A stretch of 64,000 nucleotides of DNA from CFX5 sp023384495 (GTDB lineage: Bacteria > Chloroflexota > Anaerolineae > Caldilineales > Caldilineaceae), in contig JASNZV010000009.1 in assembly GCA_048499455.1 (NCBI GenBank), forward strand, positions 186,001 to 250,000, in the 5' to 3' direction. The position numbers and the translations under genes were made by a program. Shown here piece by piece: positions 25,600-33,490 of this stretch (position 1 is the first letter of the stretch; the number at the start of each line of letters is the position of its first letter). Under the pieces are notes generated by a model. It had not been told where the DNA came from. It searched no databases and saw only the letters and a program-made list of their open reading frames with translations.

Positions 25600-27020
25600 A
25601 CTTTATCTTTTTCATGCCCGACGAGTTACGCGCCGAAAGCGTGGGCTGTTACGGCCACCCGCTGGCGCCAACGCCCAACCTCGATGCGCTGGCCGCCCAG
25701 GGGACGCGCTTCGACCAGTGCCACGTGCAGCACCCGGTCTGCACCCCGTCGCGCTGCAGCCTGATGACGGGCTGGTATCCGCATGTGCGCGGCCACCGTA
25801 CGCTCTGGCATTTGCTACGACCCGACGAGCCAAATCTGTTGCGCACGCTCAAACAGGCGGGCTACACTGTCCATTGGTATGGCAAGAACGACCTGCTGGC
25901 GGCGGACAGCTTTGCCGAATGCGTCGATGTGGCCCGCCAACCCGGTAAAAAGGCCTTTGGCCGCAACCCCTATGCGTTTGATGACCCGCGCTACTACAGT
26001 TTTCTTGCTGAACCCTACACCGCCCCGCTGGAGGATCACGCCGACTATGCCTCTGTCCAGGCCGGCATCGACTTTTTGCGCAGCCAGCCCCAACAGCCCT
26101 TTGTGCTCTATCTGCCGCTGCTTTATCCCCATTGCCCTTACAGCGCACCCCAGCCGTGGCGCGACCTTATCGACCCGGACATGTTGCCGCCGCTGCGCCC
26201 TGCCGGCCTGCCCAACCGACCCGACTTCCACGAACTGATTCGCCAGACGCGGCGGCTGGACCAGATCGACGAGGCGACGCTGCGCAAGATTCAGGCTGTC
26301 TATCTGGGCATGACCGGCTTTGTGGATGACCTGCTGGGGCAGTTGCTCACCACGTTGGAAGAGACCGGACTGGCCGATACAACCACGGTCTTTGCCTTCT
26401 CGGATCATGGCGACTGGGCCGGCGACTATGGCCTGGTGGAAAAGTGGCCGAGCGCGATGGAAGATGTGATCACACGCGTGCCGCTCATCGTGCGCACGCC
26501 GGGCGGTGCGGCCGGCCATACAGTGAATGAGCCAGTCGAGCTCTTCGACATCATGGCGACGACGCTGGAACTGGCGGGGATCGAGCCACAGCACACGCAC
26601 TTTGCGCAAAGCCTGACGTCACAACTGCGTGGCGCAGCCGGCGACCCACAGCGGGCGGCCTTTACCGAGGGGGGCTACGCACGCCACGAACCGCACAATT
26701 TCGAGGGGCTTGCCAATCGAGACCAGTTTGCGCGCGACGAGCGCAACATTTATTATCCCAAAGGGCGCCTACAGCAGACCCACCCCGACAGCGTTGGGCG
26801 CACTGTGGCCATGCGCACGGCCACGCACCGTCTGGTCTACCGGCCTACGGGGATCTGCGAACTCTACGATTTGCAGGCCGACCCCCAGGAACTTTACAAT
26901 CAATATGGCAACCCAGCCTATGAACAAGCCCAACAGGAACTTGAAGCGCGGCTGTTGGCATGGCTCGTCCAGACCAGCGACGTGACGCCGTTCGATATGG
27001 ACCCGCGCGGCTTTTCATAG
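25596..27020 (+). CDS. Sulfatase (formylglycine, Cys type)
   Basis: 474 aa from ATG 25596, with AGAGGGG upstream. Hydrolyses sulfate esters. The formylglycine motif is C-T-P-S-R with the modified Cys at 49, so an FGE-type maturation enzyme is needed. Metal-binding residues are in FMPDELRAE, and FAFSDHGDWAGDYGLVEKWPSAMED carries the second metal site. C-terminal family end ICELYDLQADPQELYN. No signal peptide, so cytoplasmic. Followed by sugar-acid-type enzymes, suggesting it works on a small sulfated sugar or glycan fragment already imported. Confidence 0.92.
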   Translation: MNFIFFMPDELRAESVGCYGHPLAPTPNLDALAAQGTRFDQCHVQHPVCTPSRCSLMTGWYPHVRGHRTLWHLLRPDEPNLLRTLKQAGYTVHWYGKNDLLAADSFAECVDVARQPGKKAFGRNPYAFDDPRYYSFLAEPYTAPLEDHADYASVQAGIDFLRSQPQQPFVLYLPLLYPHCPYSAPQPWRDLIDPDMLPPLRPAGLPNRPDFHELIRQTRRLDQIDEATLRKIQAVYLGMTGFVDDLLGQLLTTLEETGLADTTTVFAFSDHGDWAGDYGLVEKWPSAMEDVITRVPLIVRTPGGAAGHTVNEPVELFDIMATTLELAGIEPQHTHFAQSLTSQLRGAAGDPQRAAFTEGGYARHEPHNFEGLANRDQFARDERNIYYPKGRLQQTHPDSVGRTVAMRTATHRLVYRPTGICELYDLQADPQELYNQYGNPAYEQAQQELEARLLAWLVQTSDVTPFDMDPRGFS

Positions 27021-27076
27021 GCGGCGTTCATCTTGACGGCGACAGGCGCCGTGAAGTAGCTATGAGGTGACAGTCA

Positions 27077-27148
27077 GTGAGGTGACAGTCACTTCTGAAA
27101 GTGACTGTCACCTCACCTTACAAAAGTACGCTGTTAAAGATGCACTGA
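27077..27148 (+). repeat. 18-bp perfect hairpin followed by a truncated dispersed repeat
   Basis: 27077-27094 pairs perfectly with 27099-27116 around a 4-nt loop (core GGTGACAGTCACTT). GAGGTGACAGTCA is also present as a direct repeat just before. Immediately after, 27115-27148 matches the tail of the ACAACCCAGTTGT repeat family (ACGCTGTTAAAGATGC against ACGCTGTTCAAGATGC at 8277). It lies between sulfatase and FAH genes; the hairpin may be a terminator or mRNA stabiliser. Confidence 0.7.
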
Positions 27149-27192
27149 GCAACCAAGTCAAACGTTGGCAAAACAAACAGAATGGAGCAAGC

Positions 27193-28071
27193 ATGAAACT
27201 GGTAACCTACAAACCGCGCGGCGCTGGCGCGCAACTGGGCGCGGTGGTCGATGAGCGGGTGATCAACCTGGCCGAGGCGTCGGGCGGCCAACTGCCCAAT
27301 CACTTGCGCGGCCTGCTGGAACTGGGTGACGAGGGTCTCAGGCTCGCCAAAAAGGTCGCCACCAAGAAGACCGCCAAGGAAGTAGGCGCGCCCCTGGGCG
27401 AAGTCAAGCTCATGGCCCCCATCCCCGACCCTTCGAAGGTGGTCGCGATTGGGCTGAACTATCTGGACCACATCCGCGAAACGGGCGCCAAGACGCCTTC
27501 GATCCCCATCATGTTTACCAAATACACCACATCGATCATCGGCCCTGGCGACGCCATCCGATGGGACCCGAACGAGACGGCCAAGGTGGATTGGGAGGTG
27601 GAGCTGGCGGTGGTCATCGGCAAGCGCGCCTACCGGGTGGCCGAGGCCAACGCCTTCGACTACATCGCAGGCTACACGGCATGTAACGATGTGAGCGCGC
27701 GCGACCTGCAAAGCGAGAAGGGTGACCAGTGGATTCGCGGCAAATCACTCGACACTTTTTGCCCCCTCGGCCCGGCACTGGTGACCAAAGACGAGATCGC
27801 CGACCCGCACAACCTACCGCTGCGCACCATCGTCAACGGCCAGGTAATGCAAGATTCCAACACCAAAGAGTTGCTCTTCAAAATCCCACACCTGATCGCC
27901 TATCTCAGCCGCGCCTTCACCCTGCTCCCTGGCGATGTGATCATCACCGGCACGCCACCCGGTGTGGGCATGGGCATGAAGCCGCCCGTCTTCTTGAAGC
28001 ACGGCGACGAAGTCACGGTGGAGATTGAGGGTATCGGCGCGTTGACCAACCCGTGTGTGGAAGAGAAGTAG
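27193..28071 (+). CDS. Fumarylacetoacetate hydrolase (FAH) family protein
   Basis: 292 aa from ATG 27193 with GGAG upstream. The C-terminal FAH fold is clear: VAIGLNYLDHIRETG, FTKYTTSIIGPGD, DWEVELAVVIGKRA with the metal-binding Glu cluster, YTACNDVSARDLQ, KSLDTFCPLGPALV and VIITGTPPGVGMGMKPP. Members cleave C-C bonds in 2,4-diketo acids or decarboxylate/isomerise related compounds. Beside a sulfatase, an SDR and a fucose-dehydrogenase-like reductase, 2,4-diketo-3-deoxy sugar acid hydrolysis is the most attractive guess. Confidence 0.9.
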   Translation: MKLVTYKPRGAGAQLGAVVDERVINLAEASGGQLPNHLRGLLELGDEGLRLAKKVATKKTAKEVGAPLGEVKLMAPIPDPSKVVAIGLNYLDHIRETGAKTPSIPIMFTKYTTSIIGPGDAIRWDPNETAKVDWEVELAVVIGKRAYRVAEANAFDYIAGYTACNDVSARDLQSEKGDQWIRGKSLDTFCPLGPALVTKDEIADPHNLPLRTIVNGQVMQDSNTKELLFKIPHLIAYLSRAFTLLPGDVIITGTPPGVGMGMKPPVFLKHGDEVTVEIEGIGALTNPCVEEK

Positions 28072-28072
28072 A

Positions 28073-28120
28073 GAGTAGTGAGGGAGGAGGGGCGACTTCC
28101 CTACTCCTTCCTCACTACTC
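28073..28120 (+). repeat. Imperfect hairpin right after the FAH stop codon
   Basis: GAGTAGTGAGGGAGGAG (28073-28089) pairs 16 of 17 with CTCCTTCCTCACTACTC (28104-28120), loop 14 nt. It begins 1 nt after the FAH stop and ends 12 nt before the SDR start. No U run; probably an intercistronic processing or stability element. Confidence 0.65.
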
Positions 28121-28132
28121 ACGAGGTGAACC

Positions 28133-29116
28133 ATGAGCAACGAAACGTTTCTCGTCACGGGCGCTATGGGCTGTATCGGCGCCTGGGCATTGCGGAATCT
28201 GGTGCGGGATGGCGCAACGGTGATCGCCGGCGACCTGGCCATGGAACCTGTGCGCCCGCGCCAGGTGCTGAGCGAGGCCGAACTCGCGCAGGTCAAATTT
28301 GTCAAGTTGGATGTGACCAGCCTCAACGACGTGCGCAGCGTCGTCGAAGCGAATGGCGTGACGCACATCGTCCATTTGGCCGGGTTGCAGGTGCCCTTTT
28401 GCCGCGCCAACCCGTCGTTGGGCGCGCAAGTCAACGTGGTGGGCACGGTCAACATCTTTGAAGCGGCGCGCCACAATTGGGGGCAGGTGAAGGGGCTATC
28501 GTACGCCAGTTCGCTGGCCGTGCTCGGCCCGGCGGAAGAATACCCTGAGGGCCGTGTGGGCGATGATGTGCCGCTGCTGCCGCGCACGCTCTACGGCGTC
28601 TACAAGGTGGCGAACGAGGGCACGGCGCGCATCTACTGGCAGGATTGGCAAATCGGCAGCGTGGGGTTGCGTCCCTACATCGTCTACGGCGTGGGCCGCG
28701 ACCAGGGCATGACCAGCGACATTGCCAAGGCGGTGTTGGCGGCAGCGGCCGGGCGGCCCTATCACATCCGCTTTGACGGGCCTGTCGGGCTGCAACACGC
28801 CAATGATGTGGCAAAGATGTTCATCGGCGCGGCGCGGGCCGGCCATCAGGGCGCGGCGGCCTGCAACCTGCGCAACGATGTGGTCGATGTGGGCGACTTT
28901 GTGGCTCTGATCAAAGAAGAAGTTCCCAGCGCCCAGATCACCCATACAAACGGCAACCCGCTTCCCTTCCCGTGGGATTTGGACGACGGCGGGCTGCGCG
29001 AGATCCTGGGCGAGATGCCGTGGACGCCCGTGCAGGAGGCCATCCGCCAAGACCTGGCCCAGTTCCGCCATTTGCTCGACCAGGGGTTGATCGACCTCCA
29101 GCAATTGAGCGCGTAG
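28133..29116 (+). CDS. NAD-dependent epimerase/dehydratase family (extended SDR)
   Basis: 327 aa from ATG 28133 with GAGGTGA upstream. N-terminal cofactor motif VTGAMGCIGAWALRNL (GxxGxxG), acidic DLAMEP after the second strand, HLAGLQVPFC, catalytic Ser in YASSLAVLGP, and the YxxxK pair in YGVYKVANEG. It oxidises or epimerises a sugar or sugar nucleotide; substrate undetermined. Third gene of the sulfatase operon, followed 1 nt later by a small gene. Confidence 0.9.
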   Translation: MSNETFLVTGAMGCIGAWALRNLVRDGATVIAGDLAMEPVRPRQVLSEAELAQVKFVKLDVTSLNDVRSVVEANGVTHIVHLAGLQVPFCRANPSLGAQVNVVGTVNIFEAARHNWGQVKGLSYASSLAVLGPAEEYPEGRVGDDVPLLPRTLYGVYKVANEGTARIYWQDWQIGSVGLRPYIVYGVGRDQGMTSDIAKAVLAAAAGRPYHIRFDGPVGLQHANDVAKMFIGAARAGHQGAAACNLRNDVVDVGDFVALIKEEVPSAQITHTNGNPLPFPWDLDDGGLREILGEMPWTPVQEAIRQDLAQFRHLLDQGLIDLQQLSA

Positions 29117-29117
29117 T

Positions 29118-29321
29118 ATGGGTAACCGTAAAGTCCGTGAGCGAATGGAGAGCCTGATACAAAGAATCAACGAGCATCGGGCGAAGATTGTGTGGCAGCA
29201 AGCTCAGACCCATCCAAATGTAGGATTGATTCGGCACTGGGAACGCGAAATTCGGGCGTTCTCAGTGCAGATCCAACGCTATGAGGCCTGTTTGAACCAA
29301 CGCAAGCGGCGCGGGAGATAA
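29118..29321 (+). CDS. Small basic hypothetical protein in the sulfatase operon
   Basis: 67 aa, helical and strongly basic (ERMESLIQRINEHRAKIVWQ, ending NQRKRRGR). Starts 1 nt after the SDR stop and is followed 5 nt later by another small gene, so it is translated within the operon. No family recognised. Nothing indicates export. Reality is supported by the tight spacing rather than by homology. Confidence 0.55.
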   Translation: MGNRKVRERMESLIQRINEHRAKIVWQQAQTHPNVGLIRHWEREIRAFSVQIQRYEACLNQRKRRGR

Positions 29322-29326
29322 ATAGC

Positions 29327-29653
29327 ATGACACCGACGCGACCTGATTTGGCTGACGCAATGGCAAAGATCGGTCTGGATCAAGAACCGGCAATGTTGGG
29401 TATGCATCTCACGGAAATCGAGGAAGAGGCCGACAATCTTCTCGACTTGCTCATCCTCGTTCGTACCCACGCCCACACTGGCGACACCCTAGCTGGGGAG
29501 TTGGCGCTTGTTGAATTCGTGACCGCGCTCGAGCATCTGATGCACCATGCGCAAGATGCGCTTCCGTCGTTGCGGAAACAACTGGACATTGAACTGGATG
29601 ACGATGAGTTTGAACAGATGGGCGAAACGATTGAGGAGCTTCAGACCGCATGA
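29327..29653 (+). CDS. Small acidic hypothetical protein in the sulfatase operon
   Basis: 108 aa, acidic and mostly helical (HLTEIEEEADNLLDLLILVR, IELDDDEFEQMGETIEEL). GGGAGA precedes ATG 29327. The stop overlaps the aldo-keto reductase start as ATGA. The basic 67-aa and acidic 108-aa neighbours could interact, as in small paired systems, but no toxin or antitoxin motif is seen. Function unknown. Confidence 0.6.
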   Translation: MTPTRPDLADAMAKIGLDQEPAMLGMHLTEIEEEADNLLDLLILVRTHAHTGDTLAGELALVEFVTALEHLMHHAQDALPSLRKQLDIELDDDEFEQMGETIEELQTA

Positions 29654-30594
29654 CCGCTATCGAAAGGAGACCGCTGGGGGACAAGAATCCACTGCCCGTC
29701 ACGAGCTTTGGGCTGGGGACGGCGCCGCTCGCCAACCTCTACAACCCGGTCAGCGAGGCCGACGCCATCGCCACCGTGCAGGCGGCGTACAACAGCGGGG
29801 TACGCCTCTTTGACACCGCCCCCCTCTATGGCCGGGGACTCAGCGAAGCGCGCGTGGGCAGGGCGCTGGCCGGTTACCCGCGCGAGAGCTATGTCATTTC
29901 CACCAAGGTGGGCCGGGTGTTGAGCGACGACCAAAGCTCGCTGCACTTTGATTACACCCGAGATGGCGTCCTGCGTAGCCTGGAAGGCAGCCTGAAACGG
30001 TTGGGCATGGACTATGTGGACATTCTCCACATCCACGACCCGGACAACCACCAGCACGAGGCGCTGGAAACCGCCTTCCCCACGCTGGCCGAATTGCGCA
30101 GCCAGGGCGTGATCAAGGCGATTGGCGCCGGCATGAACCAATGGCAGACACTGGAGCACTTTGCCCGCCACGCCGACTTTGATCTGTTTTTGTTGGCCGG
30201 GCGCTATACCCTGCTGGAGCAAACCTCGCTTGATTTTCTACAGCTTTGCCAGCAAAAAGGGATCGGCATTTTTCTGGGCGGCGTCTACAATAGTGGCATT
30301 CTGGCGACCGGCCCGCAGCCAGGCGCCAAATACAACTACGCCGATGCGCCCGAGCCGATCCTGCATAAGGCCGTCGCGATCCAGGCCGTTTGTAACCGCC
30401 ATCACACCGGGCTGAACGTCGCCGCGTTGCAATTTGCCCGCGCCCACCCGGCGGTGACGGCGTTGGTGGTCGGCGCGATCACGCCCGCCGAAGTGCAGGC
30501 CAATCTCCAGGCGCTCTCTGCCGTCATCCCCGCTGCGCTGTGGGCGGAACTGCGGGCGCAGGGGCTTATCGAAGCCGACGCGCCCAACCCCTAA
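29650..30594 (+). CDS. Aldo/keto reductase, fucose/threo-aldose dehydrogenase-like
   Basis: 314 aa. AKR motifs: FGLGTAPLANLY, catalytic Tyr in FDTAPLYGRGLSE with Asp at the strand end, STKVGRVL with Lys, DYVDILHIHDPD with His, and the cofactor-binding end (ALVVGAITPAEV). The pattern is closest to L-fucose (D-threo-aldose) 1-dehydrogenases. It would oxidise the sugar at C1 to a lactone, feeding a sugar acid route that the FAH enzyme could finish. Last gene of the operon, overlapping the previous gene by 4 nt. Confidence 0.88.
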   Translation: MTAIERRPLGDKNPLPVTSFGLGTAPLANLYNPVSEADAIATVQAAYNSGVRLFDTAPLYGRGLSEARVGRALAGYPRESYVISTKVGRVLSDDQSSLHFDYTRDGVLRSLEGSLKRLGMDYVDILHIHDPDNHQHEALETAFPTLAELRSQGVIKAIGAGMNQWQTLEHFARHADFDLFLLAGRYTLLEQTSLDFLQLCQQKGIGIFLGGVYNSGILATGPQPGAKYNYADAPEPILHKAVAIQAVCNRHHTGLNVAALQFARAHPAVTALVVGAITPAEVQANLQALSAVIPAALWAELRAQGLIEADAPNP

Positions 30595-30600
30595 GGTGAC

Positions 30601-30641
30601 AGTTACTGGCCAGCATGGAGCGGCAATGCCGGCCAGTAACT
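30601..30641 (+). terminator. Hairpin after the aldo/keto reductase gene
   Basis: AGTTACTGGCC (30601-30611) and GGCCAGTAACT (30631-30641) are perfect 11-bp arms, 6 nt after the stop codon. There is no U run. The AGGTGACAGT lead-in resembles the hairpin at 27077, which is at the head of the same operon. Confidence 0.5.
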
Positions 30642-30663
30642 ACCACCAGCCCCACGCGCTTGT

Positions 30664-30707
30664 TTGACAAGCCCACCCTCTCCCCATTATACTTTGACTT
30701 TCAAACT
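30664..30707 (+). promoter_or_regulatory. MarR operon promoter with overlapping palindromic operator
   Basis: TTGACA (30664-30669), 18-bp spacer, TATACT (30688-30693). The palindrome TTTGA-N3-TCAAA (30693-30705) overlaps the -10 and start region, a typical place for autoregulation by the MarR repressor encoded at 30830. Confidence 0.65.
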
Positions 30708-30829
30708 ATTTTACTGTGCCCCCTCACAGACCAGGCAACTTCTCGGGATTTTCGTTCAACCGACGTACGTTTCCAGCCACTTTTGCGTCCTGAGGAACGG
30801 GCCGCATCCACAACGGAGAAGACGGCGTT

Positions 30830-31288
30830 ATGGAGCCTACTGCGCGTGATTGCGCGCACAAACTGATCGAGGTCATCCCTGATGTCATGCAGGTGATCCG
30901 CGGTGAAGTGCGTCGCCAACGGGGACGCGACCTCTCCATCCTGCAATTACGCTCCCTGGCCTTTCTAGAGAACAACCCCGGCGCAACGCTCTCGGCAGTG
31001 GCCGACCATGTGGGGCTCACCCTCTCGTCCATGTCCACCCAGGTCAGCAAGCTGGTCCATCGCCGGCTGGTGCTGCGCGCCGAATCTGCCGCCGACCGCC
31101 GCTTTGTCACGCTGTCGCTCACCGACACCGGCCGCGCCACCCTGGAGGCGGCGCGCCAGGGTGCGCAGATGAGCCTGGCCGTCCACTGCGAGCAATGGAC
31201 GGCTGCCGAGCGAGCGACCGTCCTTCACGCGCTCACTATCCTGCAATCGCATTTTTCACCCATCACCAAACCTGAAACGGAGAAGTAA
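30830..31288 (+). CDS. MarR-family transcriptional regulator
   Basis: 152 aa. Winged-helix core ILQLRSLAFLENNPGATLSAVADHVGLTLSSMSTQVSKLVHRRLV with the wing AESAADRRFVTLSLTDTGRATL. Such dimers repress efflux or stress genes and release DNA on ligand binding. It begins behind GGAGAAG and sits 3 nt before an MFS exporter on the same strand, so it probably regulates that exporter and itself. Confidence 0.94.
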   Translation: MEPTARDCAHKLIEVIPDVMQVIRGEVRRQRGRDLSILQLRSLAFLENNPGATLSAVADHVGLTLSSMSTQVSKLVHRRLVLRAESAADRRFVTLSLTDTGRATLEAARQGAQMSLAVHCEQWTAAERATVLHALTILQSHFSPITKPETEK

Positions 31289-31291
31289 TCT

Positions 31292-32575
31292 ATGGCCACC
31301 GTTGACCCCCCGCGCACGCCCAATGTGCCGCCGGAGGTGCTGCCGTTGCGCGCCCGTCAATTTCGCATTCCCAAGACCTTTTCGGCCCTGCGCCACCGCA
31401 ATTTCCAGCTCTTTGTGGGTGGCCAGTTGATCTCGCTGATGGGGTCGTGGATGCAGATCATCGGTCAGGGGTGGCTGGTCTATGAGATCAGCCGGTCGGA
31501 GCAGGCGCTGGGCATTGTGGGCTTCGCCTCGGCCATCCCCGCATTGGCGATTACGCCGTGGGCCGGCGTGGTGCTCGACCGGGTCTCGCGGCGCAAGGTG
31601 ATGGTGCTGACGCAGCTTGGCGCCATGTCGCTGGCCTTTGCGCTGGCGGGGCTGACCTTTGCCGGCGTGGTGCAGGTCTGGCATGTGGTGATGTTGGCGG
31701 CCTTGCTGGGGGTGGTCAATGCGTTTGATGGGCCAGCGCGCCAGGCCTTTGTGGTGGACATGGTGGGCCGTGAAGACCTGCCCAACGCCATCGCCATCAA
31801 TTCGATGACGTTTAACGGCGCCCGCATCATTGGCCCCGCGATTGGCGGGCTACTGCTGGTGACGTTTGGCGCGGCCTGGTGTTTTCTACTTAACGGCATC
31901 ACCTTTTCGGCCACGATTGTTGGCCTCTTGCTCATGCAACTGCCGCCCCATGAGTCAAAACCCAAACGCGCTTCCACCTGGGAACAGTTGCGGGGCGGCG
32001 TCCAATATGTGGCCGAAGATCCGATCATGCGGGCGTTGCTGCTCTTGGCGCTGATCTTTAGTATGTTCGGCGTCTCGTACAGCACAGTGCTCCCGGCGTT
32101 TGTCGACAAGGCGCTGCAACAGGGGGCCGATGCGTTTGGCGCGGTGAACGCGGTGCTGGGCATTGGGGCGGTAGCAGGAGCGCTGCTGGTGGCGCGCTAT
32201 GGGGATCAAGGCGTGCGTGGGCGCTGGTTGATCGCGACCATTCTGGGCTTCCCCATCTTGCTGGCTATCTTCGCCATGAACCGTTCGTATCCGGTGACGT
32301 TGGGCCTGTCGATCTTTTTGGGGATTGGGTTTATGCAGACCTTTACGCTGCTCAATACGCTGTTACAGACACAGCTTGCCGATGAGATGCGCGGGCGTGT
32401 GCTCAGCCTCTACACGCTCACCTTTTTTGGCTTTATGCCCTTTGGCAACCTTGCCATCGGTTGGCTGGCCGAGCGGTGGGAGTTGAGCGCCGCCATCCTG
32501 GTGAGCGCACTGCTTTCGTTTACGCTGGCGTTGATCGTCATCTGGAAGACGCCTACGCTGCGCGAGTTGCCGTGA
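31292..32575 (+). CDS. MFS exporter (EntS/MFS_3 type)
   Basis: 427 aa with about 12 membrane helices. The first loop holds the MFS signature variant DRVSRRKVMVLTQ, and the start is FSALRHRNFQLFVGGQLISLMGSWMQ, typical of EntS-like drug or siderophore exporters. The even spacing of two six-helix halves with a central cytoplasmic loop (PPHESKPKRASTWEQLR) is normal. Partner of the MarR gene; substrate unknown. Confidence 0.9.
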   Translation: MATVDPPRTPNVPPEVLPLRARQFRIPKTFSALRHRNFQLFVGGQLISLMGSWMQIIGQGWLVYEISRSEQALGIVGFASAIPALAITPWAGVVLDRVSRRKVMVLTQLGAMSLAFALAGLTFAGVVQVWHVVMLAALLGVVNAFDGPARQAFVVDMVGREDLPNAIAINSMTFNGARIIGPAIGGLLLVTFGAAWCFLLNGITFSATIVGLLLMQLPPHESKPKRASTWEQLRGGVQYVAEDPIMRALLLLALIFSMFGVSYSTVLPAFVDKALQQGADAFGAVNAVLGIGAVAGALLVARYGDQGVRGRWLIATILGFPILLAIFAMNRSYPVTLGLSIFLGIGFMQTFTLLNTLLQTQLADEMRGRVLSLYTLTFFGFMPFGNLAIGWLAERWELSAAILVSALLSFTLALIVIWKTPTLRELP

Positions 32576-32592
32576 GGGCGCGCCAATTGGGG

Positions 32593-33381
32593 TCACGCCC
32601 ACAGCCCCATGACCCAGTCAAAGACGCCGAGCAGGTCCAGCACCGACAGCACGATGACGGTGATCAACAGACGGCGCACCCAGATGTTGGCATTCTTGGC
32701 GCGGGTGGCGAAGCGGGCGGCCATCCATGCGCCGATGCTCTGCCCCACGGCCATGAGCAGCCCCAGCCCCCAGTCGATGAGTTGGCCGTTGATAAAGATG
32801 ACGAGCGCGATTGCCGTCACAACCAGGATGATCATGAGCTTGATGGCGTTGGCGTGGATCAGGCTGTAGCCGGTGCCCAACACCATGGCCGCAAGAATGA
32901 AGACGCCAACACCGGCCTGGATAAATGCGCCGTAGACGCCGATGGCAAAGAAAAGGATCAAGGTCAACCAGCTGGGACGCCCTGGACGTACTTGTGAGTG
33001 TTCGCGTAGCCAGCGTTCGGCATCGAACAGGATGACAAAGAGCATCATCACCATCACCACGGCGATGACAATATCCATCTCCTGTTTGCCCATTTGCGCA
33101 GCCAGCCAGGCGCCCAAAAATGCGCCAGGGATGGTCGGCGCCACCAGCCACAGGCCGCCGGTCATGTTCATCTTGCCGCTCTGCCAGAAGGTGGCCAACC
33201 CCACCACATTCTGGATCAGAACCCCCACCCGGTTGGTGGCGTTGGCGACGTTGGAAGGCAACCCAAGATAGATGAGCATGGGGATGGTGACCAGCGAGCC
33301 GCTGCCCGCCAGCGTGTTGATGACGCCGGCGATGATGCCGGCCAGGATCGCCAGCGGGTACGCATACCAGGCAATGTCCAT
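32593..33381 (-). CDS. TauE/SafE family permease
   Basis: 262 aa from ATG 33381. About eight membrane segments with the family start LAILAGIIAGVINTLAGSGSLVTIPMLIYLG and the second repeat FAIGVYGAFIQAGVGVFILAAMVL. Family members export sulfite, sulfoacetate or related anions; substrate cannot be told. It follows uvrB on the same strand, separated by a strong hairpin, and converges on the MFS gene with a 17-bp gap. Confidence 0.9.
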   Translation of the reverse strand: MDIAWYAYPLAILAGIIAGVINTLAGSGSLVTIPMLIYLGLPSNVANATNRVGVLIQNVVGLATFWQSGKMNMTGGLWLVAPTIPGAFLGAWLAAQMGKQEMDIVIAVVMVMMLFVILFDAERWLREHSQVRPGRPSWLTLILFFAIGVYGAFIQAGVGVFILAAMVLGTGYSLIHANAIKLMIILVVTAIALVIFINGQLIDWGLGLLMAVGQSIGAWMAARFATRAKNANIWVRRLLITVIVLSVLDLLGVFDWVMGLWA

Positions 33382-33419
33382 GGGTGGGTGGCTCCGTGTG
33401 CGGTGGGTTGGCATGAAAC

Positions 33420-33482
33420 GCGTCAAACAGGATGCAACAGGCGTGGCCGTGGCCACGACGTTGGACGCATCCCGTTTGACGC
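33420..33482 (-). terminator. Two-tier hairpin between uvrB and the TauE gene
   Basis: Outer arms 33420-33435 and 33467-33482 pair 15 of 16; inner stem CGTGGCC (33442-33448) pairs with GGCCACG (33451-33457). It begins 8 nt after the uvrB stop in the reading direction. No U run; probable terminator or processing site. Confidence 0.65.
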
Positions 33483-33490
33483 ATGAACGC

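Noticed and set aside
29118..29653. Basic/acidic small gene pair as a toxin-antitoxin system
   Set aside because: No toxin or antitoxin family motif is visible and both lie inside a metabolic operon.
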